Shown here piece by piece: positions 8,179 to 18,489 of a stretch of 64,000 nucleotides of DNA. Positions within the stretch are counted from its first letter, which is position 1, and the number at the start of each line of letters is the position of its first letter. The DNA comes from a virus. Below the pieces are notes generated by a model. The model was not told where the DNA came from. It did no database searches and saw nothing but the letters and a program-made list of their open reading frames with translations. The position numbers and the translations under genes are program-made. The stretch covers positions 1 to 64,000 of IMG/VR virus record IMGVR_UViG_3300009703_000016, one strand, 5' to 3'.

Positions 8179-11100
8179 TATTGGTCACTCCTTATCTTAA
8201 ACTGACGTACGTTCTCTCCATTAAGTCTGCCTCTTGTTTCATGTAAGAGACCCTTGTCCCACTGTAGGGTTAGGGAGTCAACGCCCTCCATTAGACCAGT
8301 CATAGCATCTTTAGCTTCTCGTAGGAAACCCTTGGTGCTAAAGAAGTTCTTTCTCAAATGAATAGGACCGAACCCTGCTACCAGAGGCTTGCCCTGTTTA
8401 AACATAGGAACTACATGGATCGGATCGTCGAACTGAGTTCTAAATAGCATCCTCTTACCACCAAAGAAGTTTATTAAGTTTCCAGCAGCAGCAGCAAGTT
8501 GATAACTACCTGGCGTTGTTTGTGCACCATCAAGTGGGGTTCTACCAGGTGTAATTATTTTGTGATCAATCCCAGCAGTCTTACGTAGAAATACCTCTGC
8601 CATGAGAGCCATTGCTTGGTTTTGAGTTAGTCCGGTTCCTTCTGATGCGTATGCAACACAGTCTGGTGTTAGAACTGTAATGAACCCTGTCTCATGTGAG
8701 AAGTGATGACTAACACGACGTACCTGGAAAGGTCCAACCATATCAGTATAAGCATCATTTACATAACATATGTCATAGGGTTTTATGTCTGGATTCCCCA
8801 GAATAATAAGTTCCCCGCCATACGTCTGCCATACACCCTTCTGGAGTAGAGACACACAATAGTTCTTAGCCATTGCTTCCCCTAGACAATTAGGAAAGAT
8901 AACAAAGTTCTCTCTGATAAACTCATCGGGAATTGCTGGATCCAATTTCATAGTGATAGTTTCTGGATCATCTATCTCTATAGACAGGTCATCTCTAACT
9001 AGTTCAGATATTTGATTAGCCAATCCTGCTGTTGCATAGTTGGCAGCTTTGTCAAATATAGAAATGTCCTCATACTGAACAGTAACCGCATTGAAAGTGT
9101 TAGATGCTTTTGCTTTTAGATTATTAGCTACGATATGCATGTCACTAGTTAACAAATGATATTTTCTGAATGGCTGAATAGCTCCAGACTCTATAGCATC
9201 TTTAGCTAGCTCTGCATCAATGAAGGCATCAACAAGTGCACTAACTCGACCTTCTACCTTGAACTCTTGTTCCGAACTTCCACCTGTTAAGATATTAGTG
9301 TGAGAGGGGTTGCTAAAGGATTGCTTAAGACGAGAGAGTAACTCCTGTCTATTATCTAGCGTTACAGCAGAGTTGCTTAACAGTTCTTGAGCTGCCCCGA
9401 GAACTTTTCCACCTGTTCTGAACGTAGACAACAAGCTTTTCTTTTGTTCTTCTCTGTTTTGTTTGACAGTTGCAGACCTGCGATTCTCAGTAAGTGATGG
9501 ATCTCTACTATGGTAAAGCTGGTCTGGTAATCCAAAGAACATTGTCATACGTTTTTTAGAACCATTAGACTCAGAGTAGGGAACTGGAGATGCAATGTAT
9601 TCAGGGTGGCGTAATTCCATTTCTTTGAATACATCCCAAATTGTAGATTGATACATACGGTATGTAATCCTGTCGAATACAAATCCCGGATCAATAGCAT
9701 TCATTGCTTCGCCACTTGGTGCAAAGATATTATCTGATTGTGGACGTGGGTTCCATTGGAACCTGTTAGACAGTATGCCTCTGTTTTCATTGTTGATCTT
9801 ATTACCACGTTCCCATAGCCCAAAGCTTACGCACTCAGGAGATGCAATAAGGTTCTCAAGAAGAGGCCCAGTGTTGGCATCATTAAACAAGAAGCTGTTA
9901 AAGGAAACTGATTTATCTAAGCCCTTGATATCCTGAACAAGTTCAGTTGCAAGAGACTGGATCTCTACCTGAACGATATCTCCTGTCTCATCCCATTGAA
10001 CACCGACAATTCTACCTACGATTACATCAGTTAAATTATCTGGAGAATCACTGTATCCTAATCTAACTTCTACCTTGATACCTTCTCTTAGCATTAGCGA
10101 AGTTATCTGAGTTTCTTTTACAGTACCCCTTACGTTTGAATTAGTATTCTTAGTAGATAACTCGCCTCTTTTTAAAGCCTCATTCTCATAAAGTGTTCCT
10201 TGAAAATGTTTATTCGATAGCACTCCAGAGATATTAGTTAGGACTAGCTTACAATAATCAGCAGCCACCTCTCTGTCTCTGACGATGTCGCAAGAAACTA
10301 TAGACTGGTAGTTAAAGAACGCATCAAAAACCAAAACCTCTCTAGGGGAATCCTCTTCAATAAAAGCAAGATAGATACCAGGATAGGCTCTATTCATTCT
10401 GTATCCAGCATTCTTGTTCCAACTTCTAGACATAGATTTCATACTTTCTTCTAGAATAGTATTGCCTCTATCAGTAGGTGCTATGCCAGCAACATTAGTA
10501 ATTTCATGGCTAGTATCACCCCAAGAGATCAGGGAGACATCATAGATAGGATCATTTTCTCTGCTTTTTATTGGACCACGTGGTAACCAAGAACCAAATG
10601 GCCAAATGATATCGCCACTAGATGCGCCACGTCTAACCTCAAAATGTAGGTGTGGTGCCTTCGTTCCTGTGTTACCTACGAAACCTATCAGTTGTCCCTT
10701 CTTGACAATATCACCCTTGGCGTAGTCATCTGTGAAAGCTGCAAGGTGGTAGTATTTATGATGATAAATCTCACCGCCACTGACGGTCTTTATAACAACT
10801 TGATTACCAGTACCAAACCCAGTTCCACCCCATGTTCTTTTAGCGATAACTTCACCTTCAGCAGCAGCAAAGACAGGCTTACCGTTAACTGTACCCTTTG
10901 GTCTAAGAACGATATCTGTTCCCTTGTGATACTTACTACCATTTTTTACATTGCGTTCGCCAGGAGTGGAACTAATAAATACATTCCCCTCTATAGGCAT
11001 AATCCAAGCATCGCTAGAAAGAGACTCTTTAGCGTTAGCAGAGATAATTGTATTGGGTACGTGTACAACATAGTTCTTAGCATCTGCAAATTTAGACATT

Positions 11101-14100
11101 GAATTCTGAGACTCAGGAACTCCTGCGCTTACAGGTATAGTATTCAAGGACTTCTGCCCTCTAAGTTCTTTTGTCTTACCAGAGTTAACACGAGTTACAG
11201 TTGCATTATTCACAGACCCAGTTGACTTAGGTGGCTTATTCATCTGTGACAAACCTGGTGAGTTAAACAGATCAGTAAGCCGAGAGCTTACGTTTTGTTT
11301 GTCTGAGGAATCTTCTAGGAACTTTCCGAAAGAGGATCCTACTTCTTTCAGATATGTTTCTTGAAACCAGTTCTTGTTGTGGTCAATTACATCATCTATA
11401 TATTGACTACTGTAATCTCGAATCTGAACTACCTGCTCTTCTGGTACAAAAGAGTTAAGTGAAAGATCAGCAGTTTCATTTATAAAATAGAAGTCAGGCT
11501 CAAGACGAAGACCCTGTGGGTATCCCTGTCCAAGGGAATCCTGTACAACATTTTGGACCTCTTGCATCGGCATGTCTTTATAGATATGACCATGGTGACT
11601 AGTTTCCATTTCGTCTAGGAGCTTCTTAGCCTCAGCAAACATATCAAACTCAATGATGTCTGTTTGCATTACTAGATCTGCAAGGTCACGTGCTCGTGGT
11701 ATCCACAAGCTAAAAGGTCCAGTTCCTCTTCTGAATATATCTGTAAGATCTCCGACTCTTTCTCCAGAGTCTAAAGCCTCTTCCAGGTCACGCAATTCAT
11801 TATCAAGATCTTCTATGTACTCATCAACAAAATCCTGTTGCTCATCACCTACAGACTGAGTAGCTAAATAACTAAGTAATCTACCCAATGGATGTCGAGC
11901 AATAATAGGAGTGGCACTTAAATCTTTAAACCCACCTAGCCAATCTTCTTCTCCAGCTGCTATAACTTTGTTTCTAAAGTCATCTTCTAGTCCTGCTTCT
12001 TTTAGAACCTTATCAAGGTTAACGAATTCTCCCTGTGCGTTTTGAACCCTAAGCGTACTAGCCCCTTCAGCAGATTGTCCACCTTGAGCGATAGCAGCTT
12101 TGTATTCTCTGATCCCATCGGCAGCTGCTTGAATTTTCTTATATCTATCTTCAGTTGTTTCTATGTTTTGTTCTAGCTTAGCGCGAATAACCTTACGTGC
12201 CTCACTTAGCCCACTCGTAAAGATGGCACTCTCTGTATCTACAGGATCAAGCAATCGCGCAGACAGAGATGCATTACCCAATGCTCCAGAACCTGCCCCT
12301 CCCCAGTTCCACATAACATTTGATAGACCTTCTACAGCAAGCACATCTTCATCACTCAGAGATGTGAGAACTAGTAAATTTCTAAAACCTTTAGAAATTT
12401 TATTAGGAGAATCCTTACGCTTAGCAAGTTGATCTCTTGAGACGTTTGCTACTGGTAATCCTTGTCCAAACTCAACAGCTCCTTGCTGTGCGTTTGCACC
12501 AGCACTGTTTGCAGTGATTTGATTATAAACAGGAATACCAATATTAAACCCTCTTCCGATAGTGGTACCAGAAGCAAAGTTCAACATGCTTTCTATCTCA
12601 GGTCTTAAGAATCCAGAAATTGTATCTTCTAGAAATTCTTTAGCACCTGGTTCTTGTGCCCCTTTTCCTGTAGGGATAAGATTTGCTCTTTCATGAACTG
12701 CGATGTTTCTCCAAATAGCATCCCATATAGCAATACGAACCTGCCCAAAACTAGTAGGCACAGCACGGAAAGCTTCCTCGTCTTCTGGGCGCACCCCTCT
12801 TTCAACGACATCTAAGCTGACAGAATATAGTCCAGGGTGATCAGGAACAGTATTCTCTACACTGTTTTCAATCAGAACTTCATTGATAGACATAAACTCA
12901 AATAGCTCATTCTTAACTTCTATATTTGTATAAGATTGTGGAATAAACTTTCCTAATTGAACATTGTTGTTGTGAATGTTTAAGAAGGTCACATATTCCT
13001 GAAGAGAGACATCGTCTAGAACCTTTAAGTTTAGGCTGAAACGTTTATCAGATGATCCAAGATACTGTGCTGTAGGATACTGATGACCAGTCATGGGCAA
13101 CATAGCTAGCATGTTACTGTGAGATGCAGCTATCTGTTCTATTATTAGCCCATCGTTTTCTGTTCCAAACTCTAGATCTACGCGACGGAAGTAAAGCTTA
13201 GAGGGCTTATCCTTTCCTATACTGTTTGATCCACCAAGTAAGTCAGCCGGAAATTCAAACCAAACATCTTTATTGCGAAAAATCTGAGATGAAACATCTA
13301 GTAGTTGCTTGTTCTGAGCAATAAGCTTATTAATATCTTTGTTCTCTCCAGTGGTTGTAACTTGTGCATTTTCTAAGATAGTTGCTGCTGACGATGCTTC
13401 TGCTAGTGCTCTAGAGATACCCCCAGCGTTAGTCACTGTTGGGTCTCCAGATCCTAGTCTGAAAACAATATCGCTTAGCCCGTCCAGGTTAAACCCACTC
13501 AAGTCTGCAGTATCAGTCTCTTCTGTATTAGCTCTAACGGCATCAGTCGTTCTAACAAAGTCATCTAGTAGATTACGAAAGCTATCGAATGCCTGTTTGT
13601 TAACATCTAGAGAGATATTATTTTCTTCAGCAAACTTCTCATCACCAGTGATTAAAAATTCAAACTGACTAAGTCTTAGTTTTGAATCATTAAAGGTCAT
13701 CTTAGAATGCTTACTTAACTGTGGTAAGTAGAACATCTGAAACGCAGCACCAGGTTGCTTATGTGGTAAGGAGATAAAAGGTAGATTCTTGAAGTGAAAG
13801 TTTTTCACATATGGCTTGTAGTTAAACCACGTAAAATTAAACCTAGCATTCAGTAAGCCTGGCTGACCAGGGACTGTGGTAACAGTTAGATTCTGTAGAG
13901 CCAGGGCCATGTTCTGACCACTATCATCCTTGCCTAATATAGAATTACGTAGGTGTTCATTCTCTACATAGCAGAAGGGAGTTAAAGAAAACTGTGCCAC
14001 TAGTCTGCGCAGCTTGTCATTTACACTTTGATTATCAGCAAAAAATACATCCAGAGAGACTGTTAGTCCAGCTTTACCAGACCTCATCTTCATAGAAGAG

Positions 14101-14219
14101 GGCGTACGGAGACCTTTCACTTCTCTAAGAGAGTTAACTTTATTAATAGAGATCTGCGAAGGTGGTATATCTAATACCACATCGTTAATTGTGAATGTGC
14201 TATCGTGTGAATCTGGCAC
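8178..14219 (-). CDS. Giant tail hub protein with M23 peptidase domain
   Basis: A 2013-aa protein with a GTG start preceded by a perfect AGGAGG. The first 500 residues hold two copies of a beta-rich module (around 1-140 and 330-490). A helical linker region spans roughly 700-1000. An M23 (LytM-type) zinc endopeptidase domain lies at about 1080-1205: KYHKGTDIV gives H1098 and D1102, and APHLHFEVRR gives H1190 and H1192, the zinc and catalytic positions of the family. Downstream, about 1260-1460, is a hub-type beta-barrel (VEVRLGYSD... VIVGRIVGV) and further beta modules follow to the C-terminus. I infer a tail-tip hub that carries its own cell-wall-cutting domain for DNA entry. Its length is far above normal hub proteins, which suggests fusion of several baseplate functions. 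Confidence 0.8.
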   Translation of the reverse strand: MPDSHDSTFTINDVVLDIPPSQISINKVNSLREVKGLRTPSSMKMRSGKAGLTVSLDVFFADNQSVNDKLRRLVAQFSLTPFCYVENEHLRNSILGKDDSGQNMALALQNLTVTTVPGQPGLLNARFNFTWFNYKPYVKNFHFKNLPFISLPHKQPGAAFQMFYLPQLSKHSKMTFNDSKLRLSQFEFLITGDEKFAEENNISLDVNKQAFDSFRNLLDDFVRTTDAVRANTEETDTADLSGFNLDGLSDIVFRLGSGDPTVTNAGGISRALAEASSAATILENAQVTTTGENKDINKLIAQNKQLLDVSSQIFRNKDVWFEFPADLLGGSNSIGKDKPSKLYFRRVDLEFGTENDGLIIEQIAASHSNMLAMLPMTGHQYPTAQYLGSSDKRFSLNLKVLDDVSLQEYVTFLNIHNNNVQLGKFIPQSYTNIEVKNELFEFMSINEVLIENSVENTVPDHPGLYSVSLDVVERGVRPEDEEAFRAVPTSFGQVRIAIWDAIWRNIAVHERANLIPTGKGAQEPGAKEFLEDTISGFLRPEIESMLNFASGTTIGRGFNIGIPVYNQITANSAGANAQQGAVEFGQGLPVANVSRDQLAKRKDSPNKISKGFRNLLVLTSLSDEDVLAVEGLSNVMWNWGGAGSGALGNASLSARLLDPVDTESAIFTSGLSEARKVIRAKLEQNIETTEDRYKKIQAAADGIREYKAAIAQGGQSAEGASTLRVQNAQGEFVNLDKVLKEAGLEDDFRNKVIAAGEEDWLGGFKDLSATPIIARHPLGRLLSYLATQSVGDEQQDFVDEYIEDLDNELRDLEEALDSGERVGDLTDIFRRGTGPFSLWIPRARDLADLVMQTDIIEFDMFAEAKKLLDEMETSHHGHIYKDMPMQEVQNVVQDSLGQGYPQGLRLEPDFYFINETADLSLNSFVPEEQVVQIRDYSSQYIDDVIDHNKNWFQETYLKEVGSSFGKFLEDSSDKQNVSSRLTDLFNSPGLSQMNKPPKSTGSVNNATVTRVNSGKTKELRGQKSLNTIPVSAGVPESQNSMSKFADAKNYVVHVPNTIISANAKESLSSDAWIMPIEGNVFISSTPGERNVKNGSKYHKGTDIVLRPKGTVNGKPVFAAAEGEVIAKRTWGGTGFGTGNQVVIKTVSGGEIYHHKYYHLAAFTDDYAKGDIVKKGQLIGFVGNTGTKAPHLHFEVRRGASSGDIIWPFGSWLPRGPIKSRENDPIYDVSLISWGDTSHEITNVAGIAPTDRGNTILEESMKSMSRSWNKNAGYRMNRAYPGIYLAFIEEDSPREVLVFDAFFNYQSIVSCDIVRDREVAADYCKLVLTNISGVLSNKHFQGTLYENEALKRGELSTKNTNSNVRGTVKETQITSLMLREGIKVEVRLGYSDSPDNLTDVIVGRIVGVQWDETGDIVQVEIQSLATELVQDIKGLDKSVSFNSFLFNDANTGPLLENLIASPECVSFGLWERGNKINNENRGILSNRFQWNPRPQSDNIFAPSGEAMNAIDPGFVFDRITYRMYQSTIWDVFKEMELRHPEYIASPVPYSESNGSKKRMTMFFGLPDQLYHSRDPSLTENRRSATVKQNREEQKKSLLSTFRTGGKVLGAAQELLSNSAVTLDNRQELLSRLKQSFSNPSHTNILTGGSSEQEFKVEGRVSALVDAFIDAELAKDAIESGAIQPFRKYHLLTSDMHIVANNLKAKASNTFNAVTVQYEDISIFDKAANYATAGLANQISELVRDDLSIEIDDPETITMKLDPAIPDEFIRENFVIFPNCLGEAMAKNYCVSLLQKGVWQTYGGELIILGNPDIKPYDICYVNDAYTDMVGPFQVRRVSHHFSHETGFITVLTPDCVAYASEGTGLTQNQAMALMAEVFLRKTAGIDHKIITPGRTPLDGAQTTPGSYQLAAAAGNLINFFGGKRMLFRTQFDDPIHVVPMFKQGKPLVAGFGPIHLRKNFFSTKGFLREAKDAMTGLMEGVDSLTLQWDKGLLHETRGRLNGENVRQFKIRSDQ
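12376..12400. repeat. 11-bp perfect inverted repeat inside hub gene
   Basis: The arms at 12376-12386 and 12390-12400 are exact reverse complements with a 3-base loop. It lies inside the coding frame and has no U-tract after it, so it is not a standard terminator. Confidence 0.7.
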
Positions 14220-14238
14220 TAATCTGCCTCCTGTATGG

Positions 14239-17200
14239 TTAATCTATCATATCTGAAAGTGTATGCTGAGACAAAGAACGTCTACTGTCACGAATATTTA
14301 AGTCTAAACCACCTGGAAACCTAGAATTCAATCTTGAAGAAAGCTCTCTTCTCTGAGTTGCGTTTAGGTTTTGAGCATTTATACGCATACGCATGTCTCT
14401 TGACCTGTCAGACTGTGCCTCGTCTAGTACTATCTGACGATTAGAACGCATTCCAGAAGCAGAGGGATTGCCCAGTGCTTGCTGATCCAACTCAGGGATA
14501 GAAACATTATCTCTATTGCTACGACCTATTACTGCCTGATGTTCTGGCATTGAACCTACACGATCTACAGGGGCAGCAAGTTCTCCTGGTGAACCAGATA
14601 GCGCAAATGAAGCAAACCCTGCTGCTGCTAGCCCAGCCATAATAGGCTTAGCAAGAGGTTTAATGCGAGCTGTTACCTGTGCAGATGCTTTATTTATACT
14701 AGAAAGAGTTCGCTTTTGATATTCAGAAAAGGCTGATCGAACCTTATCTCCTGTCGCACTTGTTGCGCGTAGCATGTCAGGGAAGTTTCTACGGCTTGCC
14801 GTGGTTGACCTACCTGGTTTCATATACCTCTGTGCTTGCGCCAGTGTTATACCATCCATCTTACTAGTCTTAAAACCTTTAACAGCTTCAGCTATTGCTA
14901 CTGCAGTATTCTTTAAATCAAAACCCTTGATTGATTTGATTTGTTGACCGTGCATTTCAAATGGGCTGTCCAAGTCAAAACCAGACCCAAGGATTCCATC
15001 CCTGATAGTCTTATTCCGAGCACCCTTAGTCATATCTTGAACGGTATCTACAAGAAGATCGCTATCTCCTTGTACACCGGCCATGATAGATTTCATCTGA
15101 TCACCAAAAACACCAGAGGTTATCTGGCTTTCAGATAAGTGTTTTGCAGAAATAGGTTGTTGCTCCAACCATTCTAGTAGTCCGAGTGCTCTACTCTGTG
15201 CAATTGAGTTCATATCAGAGGCACCAACAGCAGCCCGAGCCTGGGCTAGGCTATTCGATACTTGTCCAACATACTCGTCTACTATACCAAGCTTGGTTCC
15301 TGCAGCTGCAATTTGCTGGCGACGACTTAGGACACCCAGCGCGTCCCCACCCTTCTCACCCTTCAGTAGCTGTGTTCTAATACTGTGCTGAGAATATGCT
15401 TCAAGTTGAGCATTAGCTCCTGCAAGCTGACTTCTAACCTTTTGCTCCATATCCTTATTGACTGCAACAGCCATGATAATATCTGCATCTTTGTCAGCAC
15501 CCATACCAGTTGCTATACCTTGCATGATTGGCTGAGGTTCTGCTACTCCAGGAAGATTTACCTTTAGAGTTTTCTCTGGCATATATATAACAGGTTCTGT
15601 TTCCTTAGACATTATCATCTGTACAGGTTGCATAGAGTGAGCACCAATGAAAGGGTGACGTGCAACAGCTGCCCCAACAGGCTTACCAGCTCTAAATCTT
15701 TCTAGCATTCCTTCGACATCTTGACCGTGAGCAGCCAACTCTTCAATCATCTCCACACCATATTTTTCTGGAACACCCATGACTGCAGATTCTTGTAGTC
15801 CCATAGACTTCAAAGAGTCATAGAAAGCTCCCTCACCTGACACTGCTGTTAGGAATCTAGAACCAAATACCTGTCCACGAGCTAATGCTCCCTGACCCTT
15901 GCCCGCAGGTGCATAAGCTTGAACAAGCTCTGGAAAGAATTTGCTCTCAAATTGAGCCATTTTTTCTGCAGGGCCAAGTGTTCGACTAGTTATAGTTCTT
16001 TCAATATCCCTAAACGTTTTCTGAAGAGGAGCAGTGGTAACCATATCCTCTCCAACTTTATAAGGTGCTAGTGCTGGTATATCTTTGTAACCTGGCATAT
16101 AAATAGATGGCATATCTGGTATGTGAGTTTCGATATACCCACCTGTTCTTCTTAGCTCTTGAAGCTCAGGCTTATCTAGCATAGATATGTTTTGACCTGT
16201 AGGAACGTTAGCGCCCTCTACCATCGATTCAAATGTTTTACGAAGTTCATTGTGGATAGCAAGTCTGTCAGGATCGGCAGCCATAACACGACCAACAAGC
16301 TCTGACCCCATTTCATTACCGAAGGCTCCACCTTGAGACTCTAGTAGATTTAGAATTCTAGGCTCTATAGTCCCAAGCTTACCTGCGCCAGTAAACTCTT
16401 TTGTTCCACCAAATTTTAAACGGGTAACACCCTCGACATTACCTGCATCTCCAAAGATTCTACTGAAGTCTTCAGAGCCTTCAGTGATCCCTATCAGACC
16501 AGCCATAGCTCTAAGCTCTTTGTTCATCTGTTCTGGAGATCCTGCAAGGTTTATCTCTGACATAAAACGAGAAGAGTTTCTTAACATAGTTTGTGCATCT
16601 GGAGAATTTAGAGACTTTGCATGTAACATTATTCCAGAGAACTGTTGCATAGCACGAAGAGCTGGGTCTTTTGCAGCTTTGATATCGCTAAAGCGTCCTA
16701 GAGCACCATAGGTTTCTAATTCATGAGGAGCCATTCCTAATGCCTGAGCAAGAGGTCTTGAATTAAAAGAACCAAACTTAGCCATGCCCTTAAGTCCACC
16801 AAAGACTTTTTCATACTTACCCATCTGAATAGTTTCTTCTAAGACTAGGTTGTACCCTGCAGTTCCAGTTCCCTTGATTGGAACCTCGGAGAAGCCTTTA
16901 ATCCTTGTTCCTTTTCGTGCGGTCAATAGCTCTCCAGAAACTGATCTTCCAAGTAGTACATCATCAGCAGTAGCTGAAGCACTAGCTAATAAGACATCAA
17001 TATTACCCTTACGCAAGCCTCGTAGTTGAGCACCTACTTGTGTATTTAACTCGTGTACTGCAACTCTACGAGTACGTGTTACTTCGAATTGGTTTTTAAA
17101 TTTTTCATTCACCAAAAGCTCACCATCGCCCACGGGGAAACCAAGACTCTCCAACTCTGCAAGCTGGGAGTCTGATAGGTAAAGAGTCTTTAGTCTAGCA

Positions 17201-18489
17201 CCTGAAGGCCCCTTAAACTGCTTTATAGCAGCAGGGCTATCTAGAAATTGAAAGTCTCGGAAGTCACCATTACGAATTGCGCTCTGTGCTTCCGCAGTGG
17301 GATTCAGTTGTCGTATAGATTGCCATGGCTTACGTGAGTAATCTAATAGGTTTGTAAACCCTGCATAAATCTGCGACGGAGCTAACATTTGAAAACGTCC
17401 AGCCTTACTAGTTGGAGTCAGTTTATCCCCATGTTTCTCCAAAACCTTCTGTGCAATATCTCCAGTTACCCTCTTCCCTGCTTCATTTACGATCGTTAAT
17501 CTCTGAGACTTAGCAATAGTTTCTAGTGAAAAACTTTCATCACCTAGGGATGGTTCCATGAAATCCATGAACTTACCCAGTTCTTTTGAACGTTCAGCAA
17601 GAGCTGCTTCTACAGAAACTCCACTACTCATTGCCTCTCTAGCTGTCTTTACTAACTCTGCAGATGAGAACTCTGTGAAAGTCATAGACTTTCCAAGGTT
17701 TCCACTTTCATCTACCAGAGAGAATAAGCCAGGAGCATATATGTTATGTAGTCCCTGACCAGTACGAATTAATCCCTTTTGAAGACCTTGAGGTCCAAAC
17801 GACTGGGGCAATGTGAATAGGTCATCCCCAGCACTAAAGATAAATTCTCCAGCGCCTTCTACTCCTCGAAATCTAGCAGTGACATTGTCTCCAAGAACCC
17901 CAGTAAGCTCACTAGCAACCCCAGTTACAAACTTATTAGAAAACCCTCGACCTTCATTTCTTAAATGCTCAGGTATAGAAAGTGTTCTTGTTAGATCCTG
18001 TAGTGTATCGAACTGTCCTGTTCTAGAAAGAGATTCTACATTAGATGCGAACCTTCTAAAGACATCTTGCATGTATACATTATTAGACTCCTGCAGTCTG
18101 CCTCTGATATCCTGAAGAGGTGCACTTCCACCTATGTTAAATCCTGTAGACATTCTAGAAGGAAGAACAGATTTTTTGGCTGCCTCCCACTCTCTAGATA
18201 TTGCCTTGTTCATTCCCGGAATAGAGGGGAAAGCTTGTAGTGCATTTTCTATTTTGTCTAACCTAGCTAGGGCAGCTTTCTTTTTAAGATTGCCAGATAT
18301 TAAATCTCTAGATGAGGTAACGTCTCTGATTGCACGTTGGGCTGCTGATTGTTTAGGTGTAATAGTTGGTGATATAGCAGGATGGTTAGCTTGGTTAAAA
18401 GCAGAAGAGAATCCGGCCACATGTGCTGCTCCACCAAAAGCAACCGTTGAGGCTGCCCATGATACCCAACCATTATTATCATCTTTCAT
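14239..18489 (-). CDS. Putative single-chain double-psi-barrel RNA polymerase (virion RNAP candidate)
   Basis: A 1416-aa protein coupled to the preceding 1273-aa gene by TAATG. Two motifs suggest a polymerase of the two-barrel type. First, residues 554-569 (IQMGKYEKVFGGLKGM) match the bacterial beta-subunit segment IQVGDKMAGRHGNKGV at equal length in IQ.G and G.KG, with K567 at the second active-site lysine; the first lysine is displaced. The preceding stretch (DDVLLGRSVSGELLT) also resembles beta. Second, residues 944-957 (RHPFIGAHSMQPVQ) followed by 995-1006 (GMGADKDADIIM) resemble beta' R.P....G.Q and DFDGD; D999, D1001 and D1003 would bind catalytic magnesium. Third, 1073-1085 (YVGQVSNSLAQAR) and ISAKH at 1113 resemble the region after the metal motif in QDE-1/YonO-type enzymes. 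A hydrophobic Gly/Ala segment lies near 1279-1297. No assay or search backs this; remote homology only. Confidence 0.65.
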   Translation of the reverse strand: MKDDNNGWVSWAASTVAFGGAAHVAGFSSAFNQANHPAISPTITPKQSAAQRAIRDVTSSRDLISGNLKKKAALARLDKIENALQAFPSIPGMNKAISREWEAAKKSVLPSRMSTGFNIGGSAPLQDIRGRLQESNNVYMQDVFRRFASNVESLSRTGQFDTLQDLTRTLSIPEHLRNEGRGFSNKFVTGVASELTGVLGDNVTARFRGVEGAGEFIFSAGDDLFTLPQSFGPQGLQKGLIRTGQGLHNIYAPGLFSLVDESGNLGKSMTFTEFSSAELVKTAREAMSSGVSVEAALAERSKELGKFMDFMEPSLGDESFSLETIAKSQRLTIVNEAGKRVTGDIAQKVLEKHGDKLTPTSKAGRFQMLAPSQIYAGFTNLLDYSRKPWQSIRQLNPTAEAQSAIRNGDFRDFQFLDSPAAIKQFKGPSGARLKTLYLSDSQLAELESLGFPVGDGELLVNEKFKNQFEVTRTRRVAVHELNTQVGAQLRGLRKGNIDVLLASASATADDVLLGRSVSGELLTARKGTRIKGFSEVPIKGTGTAGYNLVLEETIQMGKYEKVFGGLKGMAKFGSFNSRPLAQALGMAPHELETYGALGRFSDIKAAKDPALRAMQQFSGIMLHAKSLNSPDAQTMLRNSSRFMSEINLAGSPEQMNKELRAMAGLIGITEGSEDFSRIFGDAGNVEGVTRLKFGGTKEFTGAGKLGTIEPRILNLLESQGGAFGNEMGSELVGRVMAADPDRLAIHNELRKTFESMVEGANVPTGQNISMLDKPELQELRRTGGYIETHIPDMPSIYMPGYKDIPALAPYKVGEDMVTTAPLQKTFRDIERTITSRTLGPAEKMAQFESKFFPELVQAYAPAGKGQGALARGQVFGSRFLTAVSGEGAFYDSLKSMGLQESAVMGVPEKYGVEMIEELAAHGQDVEGMLERFRAGKPVGAAVARHPFIGAHSMQPVQMIMSKETEPVIYMPEKTLKVNLPGVAEPQPIMQGIATGMGADKDADIIMAVAVNKDMEQKVRSQLAGANAQLEAYSQHSIRTQLLKGEKGGDALGVLSRRQQIAAAGTKLGIVDEYVGQVSNSLAQARAAVGASDMNSIAQSRALGLLEWLEQQPISAKHLSESQITSGVFGDQMKSIMAGVQGDSDLLVDTVQDMTKGARNKTIRDGILGSGFDLDSPFEMHGQQIKSIKGFDLKNTAVAIAEAVKGFKTSKMDGITLAQAQRYMKPGRSTTASRRNFPDMLRATSATGDKVRSAFSEYQKRTLSSINKASAQVTARIKPLAKPIMAGLAAAGFASFALSGSPGELAAPVDRVGSMPEHQAVIGRSNRDNVSIPELDQQALGNPSASGMRSNRQIVLDEAQSDRSRDMRMRINAQNLNATQRRELSSRLNSRFPGGLDLNIRDSRRSLSQHTLSDMID

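Noticed and set aside
10650-11102. 150-aa plus-strand ORF
   Set aside because: It lies opposite the M23 region of the hub gene, has no ribosome site, and is cysteine-rich nonsense in composition.
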